5,526 bases of DNA from Verrucomicrobiales bacterium. GTDB lineage: Bacteria; Verrucomicrobiota; Verrucomicrobiia; Verrucomicrobiales; Verrucomicrobiaceae. Positions 1-5,526 of the stretch are shown here, piece by piece. The position numbers and the translations under genes are program-made. How positions within the stretch are numbered: position 1 is the stretch's first letter; each line of letters begins with the position of its first letter. Under the pieces are notes generated by a model. It was not told where the DNA came from. It saw only the letters and a program-made list of their open reading frames with translations, and searched no databases. The DNA is taken from NCBI GenBank assembly GCA_003453085.1, contig DMMK01000643.1:1-5526 (forward strand). Direction: 5' to 3'.

Positions 1-2228
1 ATCTGGAAGAGGACAAAATTGCCATGCGAGGGGAAGCATTTCACCTGATGCGACTGAAGAAAGGCGATGAAACGGCTGCGTTGCACTTTGACCTCCTCGA
101 TGTGCCCCTTCACCTGAGGCCAGTCTTCCAGCACGGTCTGGGCGGCGACTTGAGCAAAAGTGGTTAGGTGCTTGGGATTGGCGACCCGGCGAATCGTCTT
201 GATCACCGCCACATCGCCCAGGAGGTAGCCCACGCGCAGCCCCGCCAGGCCAAAGGCTTTGGAAAAAGTGCGCACGATGACGAGGTTCGAAAACTGGCCG
301 ATGAGAGACACACAGTCCGTTTCGGCAAACTCGGCGTAGGCTTCATCCACCACCACGAGGGCAGACTCTTTGGCCGCCGCTGCGCAAATCGCCGCAATGC
401 TTTCGGGAGAAAGTGCGTAGCCGATCGGGTTGTTTGGATTCGTCAGGTAAATCAGCCGGGGGAGTTCCGCCTGGATCGTGCGCAGCATTTCCTGCAGCGG
501 ATACTCGCCTTCGCCATTGAAGGTGAAATGCAGGGCCTGCCCGCCCCGCTGTTCCGCCACTGCGCGAAAATTGTCATACCCAGGGGCGACGATCATCACC
601 TTGTCCCCGCTGGTGACATAACATTGAGTGAGGTAAGCCAGGGCCATGTCGGACCCATGCGTGGCCAGCAGATTCGCCTCAGCCACGTGATGATGCGTAG
701 CCAGGGCCTGATGCAGCGCAGCCGGGTAGGCCTCTGGGTACCAGATGATGGAATGCGGATCCTGCACCAGGGCCGCCAGCCGGGCCCGCACACGCTCCGA
801 AGGCAGCCTGTCCGCCTCATTCCAGTCGAGCTTCAAAATGTCCTCCCCTGCCCGGGAGCGCGACCATGCGACCTGCGAGGACAGCACATACTCCTTGCGC
901 TCCTCCACGGCCTTGTTGGCCCGGCGGCGGACGACCACGGGCGTCTTGCCATCGCGGTTCGTTTCAAAACGCTGGTTGATGCGATATTCCACAGTCATGG
1001 CATCGCCAAACCGGGAACGCAGTTCCTCCTTCACCTTCATGAAGGCAGGGTGCCGCTCAAAGGTGCCCTCTGTGCTTTCGATGTTCACCACGATGTCCGA
1101 TGCCCCATATTGGACGATCTGAAATCTCACCACCCCAGGGGCCGAACGGAAGACCGAGTAGAAATTCACCGAGGGCAGGCGGCGGCCATCGGGCGTGAGG
1201 ATGACGTCATCTTTGCGCCCCTGCACACGGGCAAGCTTACGAGGATAGAGGGTCGCCTCACTCTCCGAGGCATGGCGCATGACGATGTCGCCCGTGTCAT
1301 ATCGGATGAAGGGCATCACCGGATTCTGCAAGCTGGTGGCGATGAGGCGGCAGTCGCCTGGAGCCAGGGTGTCATCCGGCAAAAACTCCGCATGACCATA
1401 CTGCCAGATGATGTTCAACCCGTCATGATCCGCCCCTTCATAGGCGACGAGGGTGGGCTCAGTCATGCCATACCAGTCAAAGAGGATCTTGCCAAACACA
1501 CGCTCAATGGCCTCGCGCTCATGAAGAGCCAGGGTCTCGGACGCCGTGAACAAGCCCTTCACGGAAGGCAGCTTTTGGCCTGTGCGCTCCAAATATTCCG
1601 CCAGCACCAGGAGGGAGGAAGGATAAGTGCGGATGAACTTGGGCTGAAAGTCCTGGATGGCCCGCATGTAATCCTCCGCCAGACGCGGGGAGAAATGGTA
1701 GGCCGACATGAACAGCGTGTTCTGCGCCTTGTCATGAATCCATAGCGGGTCCCCGACACGGGATGGAACATAACTGCGCAGCGCCAGGAAAGGATCGCGA
1801 AAACGATACCCGGCCTGTGCCCACATTTCATACATGCAGGCATAGTCGAGTGCGATGTAGCTCTCATTCAGAAGCATGCGCATGGGCTTGCCTGTAGTGC
1901 CGCTCGTCTCGGCATAGGCGCTCAGGCGGCGGTAACGCGGGTTCACGAGGTCTTCAAAACGCTCGCGGATGATCTCCTTGGTCAGCACCGGTAGCTTCGC
2001 CAACGTCTGCAGACCTTCAAAGTCGGTACGAGGGTCAAAACCGATGCCTTTAAACACCTCCGCATAATAACGGGTGCCCTCATAGGCGGCGACAAGCGTC
2101 TGCTGCATCTGCTTACGGATCCAGGCCTGGCGCTGATCCTCCGACCAGGTGCGGGTGCGCTTCAAAAAGGACTGATAGGTCCACCAGCCGTGAAGCTGGG
2201 CCAGTTTGCGGATGGACTTTTTATGCAT
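1..2228 (-). CDS. PaaK/CapK-like adenylate-forming domain fused to HisC-like aminotransferase (partial, runs off left edge)
   Basis: The 742 codons seen are open without a stop; the 3' end lies outside the window. Residues 1-435 resemble the phenylacetate-CoA ligase (PaaK/CapK) branch of adenylate-forming enzymes: ATP-binding loop TSGTTGKP (108-115), YGMTE (253-257), YDTGD (310-314), GRKDD hinge (337-341) and a late GK (427-428) that may supply the catalytic lysine. After a linker of about 25 residues, a HisC-type fold-type-I PLP domain starts at LDWNEAD (467-473): GSD (525-527, cofactor phosphate contact), TNPNNPIG (596-603), DEAY (628-631, Asp for the pyridine nitrogen), and SKAFGLAGLR (656-665) with Schiff-base Lys657. 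Family knowledge predicts activation of a carboxylic acid to acyl-AMP/acyl-CoA plus transamination (or decarboxylation, as in CobD-like relatives). Substrates are unknown. No carrier domain fits in the linker. The ATG overlaps the upstream PHP gene's stop by 8 nt and has no visible Shine-Dalgarno, suggesting translational coupling. About 80-100 aminotransferase residues are probably missing beyond the edge. Domain calls are strong; function is inference. Confidence 0.9.
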   Translation of the reverse strand, partial: MHKKSIRKLAQLHGWWTYQSFLKRTRTWSEDQRQAWIRKQMQQTLVAAYEGTRYYAEVFKGIGFDPRTDFEGLQTLAKLPVLTKEIIRERFEDLVNPRYRRLSAYAETSGTTGKPMRMLLNESYIALDYACMYEMWAQAGYRFRDPFLALRSYVPSRVGDPLWIHDKAQNTLFMSAYHFSPRLAEDYMRAIQDFQPKFIRTYPSSLLVLAEYLERTGQKLPSVKGLFTASETLALHEREAIERVFGKILFDWYGMTEPTLVAYEGADHDGLNIIWQYGHAEFLPDDTLAPGDCRLIATSLQNPVMPFIRYDTGDIVMRHASESEATLYPRKLARVQGRKDDVILTPDGRRLPSVNFYSVFRSAPGVVRFQIVQYGASDIVVNIESTEGTFERHPAFMKVKEELRSRFGDAMTVEYRINQRFETNRDGKTPVVVRRRANKAVEERKEYVLSSQVAWSRSRAGEDILKLDWNEADRLPSERVRARLAALVQDPHSIIWYPEAYPAALHQALATHHHVAEANLLATHGSDMALAYLTQCYVTSGDKVMIVAPGYDNFRAVAEQRGGQALHFTFNGEGEYPLQEMLRTIQAELPRLIYLTNPNNPIGYALSPESIAAICAAAAKESALVVVDEAYAEFAETDCVSLIGQFSNLVIVRTFSKAFGLAGLRVGYLLGDVAVIKTIRRVANPKHLTTFAQVAAQTVLEDWPQVKGHIEEVKVQRSRFIAFLQSHQVKCFPSHGNFVLFQ

Positions 2229-3045
2229 GGTCGGTGGCAGGATGCGAGGCGATCTCGGTGAGCGAGTGCGGCCGGTTTCCCTGACGGGCATTCCAATAAA
2301 GGCGGTAGGCTTTTTTCGCCAGCGGAAGCAGCGGCTTCGGCACCTGGACAAAGCGCTTCACGGCGTAGTATCCCGAGGCATACTTGCGCTCGCCAGAACT
2401 GGCGTGCTGAGCCTTCGCAAGGATTCGGAAAGAAGTGCGGCGGGCCAGCATGGCACGGACGGTCGCCTCGGCCGAGCCGCAGGCCGTCATCTCATTCACA
2501 CACTGGCCCACATCGGCCTCATAGTGAGCGTCGCTGCCGCCAAAGATGCCACAGGCCAAACCCAGCATGTCTTCGCACATGCGTGTGTTGTCAGCGTGGC
2601 TGCCTTTGGCATTGTGGATTTCAAAGGCATCGGCAGAGGCCAAACCGGACATGCCAAGGCCACGCGGGCCTAACAAACCGTCTTTCAAGCGATGCGGATG
2701 CGGCACCAACACCAGCCCCCCCTGGGCGTGAATCTCATCCATGACCGGCTGCGGCTCCGTGGAGGCAATGTCCCCCTGGAGAAAAAGGCCGATGATGTGG
2801 CATTTGTTGGCCAGCGTACGCTCTTCGCCAATGAGGATCTCCGTGGGCGAATTCTTCCTGCGAAACCACTTTTGAAATTCGAAGGCGCCCACGGTGGTGT
2901 CGTGATCCGTGATGGCGATGATATCTAGCTTATGCAGCCGGGCCGCCTTCAGCAGGCCATCCGGCGTGATCATTCCATCGCTGGAGGCCGTGGTGTGGCA
3001 GTGCAGTTCCGCCCGCACCAGAGCGGATGTGTGGGAGAGCATCAT
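2221..3045 (-). CDS. PHP-domain metal-dependent phosphoesterase
   Basis: A 274-residue cytoplasmic protein of the PHP superfamily (COG0613-like), which hydrolyses phosphate esters using a cluster of divalent metals. The ligand motifs appear in order: HCH with downstream D (H15, H17, D23), TDHD (46-49), GEER (73-76, Glu ligand), H83 in CHIIGLF, PHPH (115-118), EIHNAK (142-147) and GSDAH (170-174). All expected positions look intact, so the enzyme should be active; the substrate cannot be read from sequence. The last 70 or so residues form a basic tail (KKAYRLYWNARQGNR region) of unclear role. The frame is open further upstream to a TTG at 3114. I chose the ATG at 3045, directly followed by another ATG, because the PHP fold starts about 10 residues later and a purine-rich AAGGGGG precedes it. 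The gene lies 77 bp downstream of the PEP-CTERM gene and overlaps the fusion gene by 8 nt, so it is probably in one transcript with the latter. Confidence 0.92.
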   Translation of the reverse strand: MMLSHTSALVRAELHCHTTASSDGMITPDGLLKAARLHKLDIIAITDHDTTVGAFEFQKWFRRKNSPTEILIGEERTLANKCHIIGLFLQGDIASTEPQPVMDEIHAQGGLVLVPHPHRLKDGLLGPRGLGMSGLASADAFEIHNAKGSHADNTRMCEDMLGLACGIFGGSDAHYEADVGQCVNEMTACGSAEATVRAMLARRTSFRILAKAQHASSGERKYASGYYAVKRFVQVPKPLLPLAKKAYRLYWNARQGNRPHSLTEIASHPATDHA

Positions 3046-3056
3046 GGTTGCAAAAA

Positions 3057-3063
3057 CCCCCTT
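3057..3063 (-). promoter_or_regulatory. Probable ribosome binding site for the PHP gene
   Basis: On the minus strand AAGGGGG lies 11 nt before the ATG at 3045. It is an imperfect Shine-Dalgarno, but it supports this start over the TTG at 3114. It is one of only two plausible ribosome binding sites I see in the window. Confidence 0.45.
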
Positions 3064-3122
3064 GAAGGAAATGAAACCCCGATCCTTTTCACCCGACCAG
3101 GCGTCTGGCCACAAGCCAGGGA

Positions 3123-3920
3123 TCAGACCAGTCTGCGCCAGCGGCGAACCATCACGGCCAGTCCGCAGCAGGCGATCAGCAGCGCCCCGCTCGGCTCAGG
3201 AACAGGCGCGACGATGATGAGCGCATCCTGCCAGTTGTAATCGCTAGCAAGGGGATCGGTGTTGTTCAAAGAGTACAGCGTGTTGGCGATGTAGTAACTG
3301 TTGATCGCCGTGTAGGTGGCAAAAAAGTTGGCCCCATCCTTGGACGCCACATCGGCCAGAATGCTCTGGTAAAGGTCCGAACGTGCAATACCTGCGGCGG
3401 TCAGATCAAGCTCCCAGCGGTCTGCATAGCCCGTCATGTCAGTGAAATCCACCTTGGTGGTCTTGCCATAGGTCTCGGCCAGGAAATGCTGCACCACGGA
3501 CATGGAATTGTAAAAGGCCTCGTTGTTGCCGTAGTGCGCCGAGTTTTCACTGCCCTCCAGCAGTGCGCCGGGCGTGGTCAGCGTGCTGATGGGCAGGTAG
3601 CTGTCGAGCACGTACTGCATCACGGACACCTGCTTGGCCAATGCGGCCTGGGCGGCGCCATTGGCAATGTAGTCATCGCGACGCTCCGTATTTTGCTGAT
3701 CCCAGCCTTCCAAAAAGCTGACAGCATTGGCAATGAAACCGTCGCCAGGACCAGCAGCCGGTGTCCCTTCGGGCTCGATGCACAACCACCAAAAATGCTG
3801 GTCATTGATGTCATAAACTCCAATGTAACCATCATTGTCCACGCCGTTGAAAACGGATTGCCCCTTCAAACTGGGGGCTGCCGATAGCAAAATTGCGCAA
3901 AACAAGACGATGTACTTCAT
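3123..3920 (-). CDS. Secreted PEP-CTERM sorting domain protein, possibly thioester-domain-like
   Basis: A 265-residue exported protein. Residues 1-20 form a signal peptide (K2, a hydrophobic run IVLFCAILLSAAP, then polar residues). The C-terminus is a textbook PEP-CTERM signal: VPEP (240-243), a hydrophobic membrane segment (about 245-258) and an arginine-rich end (RRWRR, 259-263). In this family an exosortase cleaves at PEP and the protein goes to the surface or an exopolysaccharide matrix; no exosortase lies in this window. The mature region is acidic and Tyr/Asn-rich. It contains WLCIEPEG (C47) and, about 50 residues later, AKQVSVMQYVLDSY (Q97/Q102), then QDALIIV just before the sorting tail. 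This spacing resembles PEP-CTERM proteins whose Cys and Gln may form an internal thioester, but the resemblance is from memory and unverified. The start is fixed by the signal peptide. The gene follows an AT-rich gap, so it may have its own promoter. I do not recognise a specific named protein. Confidence 0.93.
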   Translation of the reverse strand: MKYIVLFCAILLSAAPSLKGQSVFNGVDNDGYIGVYDINDQHFWWLCIEPEGTPAAGPGDGFIANAVSFLEGWDQQNTERRDDYIANGAAQAALAKQVSVMQYVLDSYLPISTLTTPGALLEGSENSAHYGNNEAFYNSMSVVQHFLAETYGKTTKVDFTDMTGYADRWELDLTAAGIARSDLYQSILADVASKDGANFFATYTAINSYYIANTLYSLNNTDPLASDYNWQDALIIVAPVPEPSGALLIACCGLAVMVRRWRRLV

Positions 3921-4024
3921 AAGCCTAAGGTTCTCTAAATTTTATGATAAATCTAGGAGATATTGAATATTTTTTGAAATTTCTTTTTCGATTGGGACTA
4001 CACTGAGTGGTCTTTTCGTAAAGC
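3921..4024 (-). promoter_or_regulatory. AT-rich intergenic region, probable promoter/5' leader of the PEP-CTERM gene
   Basis: The gap between the acyltransferase stop and the PEP-CTERM start is about 30% GC (30 of the 100 bases 3921-4020), against clearly GC-rich flanking genes. Reading leftward, one sigma-70-like arrangement is TTCAAT, 17 nt, TAAAAT, which would give a leader of under 20 nt; another is TTCAAA, 17 nt, TAGATT. Neither matches the consensus well enough to choose, and I see no sigma-54 -24/-12 element. No strong Shine-Dalgarno precedes the ATG. No intrinsic terminator for the upstream acyltransferase gene is evident here. Confidence 0.4.
3935..3956 (-). repeat. Imperfect inverted repeat upstream of the PEP-CTERM gene
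   Basis: Two 8-base arms, CTAAATTT (3935-3942) and AAATCTAG (3949-3956), are complementary apart from one G-T pair and enclose a 6-base loop. It sits 15 nt before the start codon and overlaps the candidate -10 boxes, so it could be an operator or a leader hairpin. In DNA this AT-rich, chance is a real alternative. Confidence 0.3.
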
Positions 4025-4969
4025 CTAGATCTTCACCGGGGGGCGGGTAGTGCCCAGAAATGACGCGCGCCAGCGCATCGTCAGCCTTTCCAGCTGTGGC
4101 CCCAGCCAAGCCAGCAGCAGCAATACCACCCCAAATTCAATGACCGTATGCCAGAGGGGGTGTCGGTGCACCCAATCCCCCGCGTAATGATCCACCCAAT
4201 GGTCCAACAGCAGCAGAAGCTGCATGTGCAAGATGTAGCAAGGGTAGCTGAACTGGCCCAACCAAGCGCACACAGGCCGGGCCTTGGCCCAGGAGGCCAG
4301 CCGGGCATGCCGTGCCCCGGCCAGAAAAAGCATCAGCCCAGGAATGGAGCTCCAGCCCGCCATGTGGACGGCCCAGGCCGGGTATTCCTTGAATTTCAGC
4401 ACAATGAGCAGCCCCTCAGACAGCAGGCATAACAAGATGGACATTTTCCAGGTACGACGAGAAATCGTGAGCCTGTTACTGCCCCAGTTTGCCGCCAGCC
4501 AGGCCCCGCAAACCCAGACTGGAAAAAGCACCGCCACCGTCCAGGCCCCTTCCACAAAGGCGCTGGTCTCCAGCCGATGCCCCACCTTCCACAGGGCCAT
4601 GATGCCGCCTATAACCAGGAGCACAGAAATCAGGGAGAAAGCCGAGGCCCGGCCCACGTGCCCCCGCATTAAAAAGAGGATGATCGGCCAGGCAGCATAA
4701 TAGATCATCTCGCAGCTCAGACTCCACGAGGTCTCATAGGCAGGGAAGGGCGTGGTAAAGATCTGTAGGCTGAAGAGGCTGGCCGCCAACTCCCGCCAAG
4801 GCGTGGCATTGTATCCTTCCCCGAAGTCCTCATGAAAGGCCCAGGCCAGCAGCGCCAGCCCCAGCCCCAGCGCCGCAAACACGGCCACACTGCGGCGGTA
4901 TGCGCGGCTGTTGTCAGCACTGGCATGCTCGCTCATGCGCACCAGATGCACAAAATCTGCCTGATCCAC
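4025..4969 (-). CDS. Acyltransferase-3 (OafA-type) membrane protein, N-terminally short
   Basis: A 314-residue integral membrane protein with roughly eight hydrophobic segments (about 28-46, 86-101, 110-127, 142-160, 176-192, 205-219, 238-256, 275-291). WSLSCEMIYY (82-91) matches the family's WSLxxExxFY signature, and LGQFSYPCYILHMQ (237-250) matches the late SYxxYLxH motif. Acyltransferase-3 proteins transfer acetyl or other acyl groups to sugars of O-antigen, exopolysaccharide or similar acceptors at the cytoplasmic membrane. The WSL motif usually comes some 60 residues later in the chain; here the first membrane helices, with the conserved histidine and the FFxLSGF segment, are absent. A TGA lies three codons upstream of the GTG start in the same frame, and the divergent DUF1653 gene begins 68 bp away, so no missing piece is hidden nearby. 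The GTG at 4969 is preferred because GAGGGAA precedes it; an ATG at 4936 is an alternative without a ribosome binding site. It may be a 5'-truncated remnant or a reduced variant. Confidence 0.82.
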   Translation of the reverse strand: MDQADFVHLVRMSEHASADNSRAYRRSVAVFAALGLGLALLAWAFHEDFGEGYNATPWRELAASLFSLQIFTTPFPAYETSWSLSCEMIYYAAWPIILFLMRGHVGRASAFSLISVLLVIGGIMALWKVGHRLETSAFVEGAWTVAVLFPVWVCGAWLAANWGSNRLTISRRTWKMSILLCLLSEGLLIVLKFKEYPAWAVHMAGWSSIPGLMLFLAGARHARLASWAKARPVCAWLGQFSYPCYILHMQLLLLLDHWVDHYAGDWVHRHPLWHTVIEFGVVLLLLAWLGPQLERLTMRWRASFLGTTRPPVKI

Positions 4970-4973
4970 GGGC

Positions 4974-4980
4974 TTCCCTC
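4974..4980 (-). promoter_or_regulatory. Ribosome binding site supporting the GTG start of the acyltransferase
   Basis: Minus-strand GAGGGAA ends 4 nt before the GTG at 4969 (6 nt from the GAGGG core). It is the best Shine-Dalgarno in the window. It overlaps the in-frame TGA that blocks any longer reading frame, so the short protein appears to be the one translated. Confidence 0.5.
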
Positions 4981-4987
4981 ACTCTTG

Positions 4988-5001
4988 GGTTGTTTTCAAC
5001 C
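4988..5001. repeat. Perfect 14-bp inverted repeat in the divergent intergenic region
   Basis: GGTTG (4988-4992) and CAACC (4997-5001) are exact reverse complements around a TTTT spacer. The repeat lies in the 68-bp gap between the divergent acyltransferase and DUF1653 genes, where a shared operator would be expected. I see no convincing -10/-35 pair on either strand of this gap, so an operator role is only a possibility. Confidence 0.3.
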
Positions 5002-5037
5002 GCCATCCTAACCACTCACGACCCCACACCCACCACC

Positions 5038-5292
5038 ATGACCGACGACGACCTGCCAGCACTCATTCGCACACCGCCCGGCCTGTACCGCCACTACAAG
5101 GGCATGCTCTACGAGGTGATTGATACCGTGCGCCACAGCGAAACGCTGGAGCCCATGACGCTGTACCGCGCGCTCTACGGTGGCTGGGGCCAGTGGGTGC
5201 GGCCGGCGGCCATGTTCGGCGAAACCGGCGAGTTCGAAGGTCGCACGCGGCCACGGTTTGAGAAATGCGGGGATGAAACCTCAGCGGGTTGA
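5038..5292 (+). CDS. DUF1653 family small protein
   Basis: An 84-residue soluble protein covering the whole DUF1653 domain. The conserved features are present in order: GLYRHYKG (15-22), YEV (25-27), RHSETLEPMTLYRALYG (32-48), WVRP (53-56), MF (59-60) and PRFE (72-75). The family is widespread and short, and its biochemical role is not established, so none is assigned. There is no signal peptide or membrane segment. The frame is open further upstream, but the ATG at 5038 is chosen because the family's fold begins within 15 residues and a longer version would run into the divergent acyltransferase gene. No Shine-Dalgarno is visible; the preceding bases are C/A-rich (ACCCACCACC). It is the only rightward gene here, transcribed away from the acyltransferase and towards the histidine kinase gene, 11 bp from that gene's stop. 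Confidence 0.9.
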   Translation: MTDDDLPALIRTPPGLYRHYKGMLYEVIDTVRHSETLEPMTLYRALYGGWGQWVRPAAMFGETGEFEGRTRPRFEKCGDETSAG

Positions 5293-5312
5293 GCCCGGCG
5301 GGCTCACGCCGC
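5284..5312. terminator. GC-rich hairpin shared by convergent genes, possible bidirectional terminator
   Basis: TGAGCCC (5290-5296) pairs perfectly with GGGCTCA (5300-5306) around a GGC loop. Outside a 2x2 mismatch, GCGG (5284-5287) pairs with CCGC (5309-5312). The hairpin spans the 11-bp gap between the convergent DUF1653 and histidine kinase genes and contains the stop codons of both. No U-tract follows on either strand, so it is not a classical intrinsic terminator; it could still slow polymerase or stabilise both 3' ends. Confidence 0.5.
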
Positions 5313-5526
5313 AGTGCGCGGAAAAATGGCTGCTGCCACCAAACCACCGCCCGCAGCATTGCGCAAGGCCAGCCTCCCTCCGTGCCGCCGCACGATATCG
5401 CTGGCAATGGTGAGCCCCACCCCGCCCCCGCCACTCTGGCGGTTGCGCGAGGCCTCGACGCGGTAAAAAGGCTCCATGACCCGCTCCAGCTCTTCGGCAG
5501 GCAAACCGGGGCCATGGTCGCGCACC
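5304..5526 (-). CDS. Sensor histidine kinase, C-terminal end of the ATPase domain (partial)
   Basis: Only the last 73 residues are inside the window; the protein continues beyond the right edge. They form the end of a GHKL/HATPase_c ATP-binding domain: the G1-box DHGPG (window residues 3-7), the F-box EPFYR (18-22) and the G2-box GGGGVGLTIA (32-41), followed by the usual HGG turn and a C-terminal strand. The RNRxSGGxGxGLxIA style is typical of membrane-bound, OmpR-partner (EnvZ-like) two-component sensors that autophosphorylate a histidine with ATP and pass phosphate to a response regulator. The sensor input, membrane helices and H-box lie outside, so the signal is unknown. A response regulator gene would be expected upstream of it, to the right. 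It converges with the DUF1653 gene with 11 bp between stop codons. Confidence 0.93.
   Translation of the reverse strand, partial: VRDHGPGLPAEELERVMEPFYRVEASRNRQSGGGGVGLTIASDIVRRHGGRLALRNAAGGGLVAAAIFPRTAA

Noticed and set aside
168..1745. A 525-codon open frame on the plus strand
   Set aside because: It lies wholly antisense to the fusion gene, whose minus-strand translation shows adenylation and aminotransferase motifs along the same stretch. The plus-strand product shows no recognisable motif and is His/Arg/Gly-rich, as expected from a shadow frame in GC-rich DNA.
3046..3114. Longer PHP protein starting at TTG 3114
   Set aside because: The extra 23 residues do not belong to the PHP fold, no ribosome binding site precedes the TTG, and an ATG pair with a purine-rich element lies downstream.
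3105..3119. Small hairpin CTGGC/GCCAG just after the PEP-CTERM stop, with an alternative CCAG/CTGG pairing next to it (an attenuator-like switch)
   Set aside because: Stems are only 4-5 bp, there is no T-tract and no leader peptide; chance is the simpler explanation in a 77-bp gap.
3486..3887. 133-codon plus-strand frame inside the PEP-CTERM gene
   Set aside because: The minus strand encodes a signal peptide and sorting tail in frame with this stretch, so the plus-strand frame is a shadow.
4900..5037. Extended DUF1653 protein starting at ATG 4900
   Set aside because: The extension would overlap the 5' end of the acyltransferase gene and adds residues outside the conserved family; the family normally begins near the ATG at 5038.
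1..5526. CRISPR arrays, tRNA genes, insertion sequences, toxin-antitoxin or phage-defence genes
   Set aside because: I found no regularly spaced repeats, no cloverleaf-like sequence, no transposase motifs and no defence-associated domains on either strand.

Overview
The window is GC-rich and densely coding. It carries one leftward (minus-strand) run of genes covering about 90% of the sequence, followed on the right by a small rightward gene and the end of another leftward gene. A secreted protein with a clear PEP-CTERM sorting tail, together with weak or absent Shine-Dalgarno sequences at several starts, suggests a Gram-negative environmental bacterium with an exosortase system. Verrucomicrobia (Prosthecobacter/Verrucomicrobium-like) is my best guess. 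This is inference: there is no rRNA or other marker gene here.

Layout from left to right. (1) Positions 1-2228, minus: a long open frame running off the left edge. It encodes a two-enzyme fusion, an N-terminal PaaK/CapK-type adenylate-forming domain (about residues 1-435) joined to a HisC-like PLP-dependent class I/II aminotransferase domain (from about residue 460). No stop or frame change occurs across the 742 codons visible. (2) Positions 2221-3045, minus: a PHP-domain metal-dependent phosphoesterase whose stop codon overlaps the fusion's start by 8 nt. (3) Positions 3123-3920, minus: a secreted PEP-CTERM protein with a possible Cys/Gln thioester-domain-like arrangement, preceded by a strikingly AT-rich 104-bp gap that probably holds its promoter. 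(4) Positions 4025-4969, minus: an acyltransferase-3 (OafA-type) membrane protein lacking the N-terminal membrane segments that normally carry the catalytic histidine. (5) Positions 5038-5292, plus: a small DUF1653 protein. (6) Positions 5304-5526, minus: the C-terminal end of a sensor histidine kinase. Genes 5 and 6 converge on a GC-rich hairpin that contains both stop codons.

How the genes may work together: the PHP gene and the fusion gene look translationally coupled and probably act in one pathway. An acid-activating domain, an aminotransferase and a phosphoesterase would fit making or tailoring an amino-substituted small molecule or envelope/polysaccharide component. The HisC-like plus PHP pairing also recalls the last phosphorylated steps of histidine synthesis, where HisC is followed by a PHP-family histidinol-phosphatase in some bacteria. 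The PEP-CTERM protein and acyltransferase are compatible with a cell-surface theme, but nothing in the sequence ties them functionally to the fusion. The most unusual item is the adenylating-enzyme/aminotransferase fusion.
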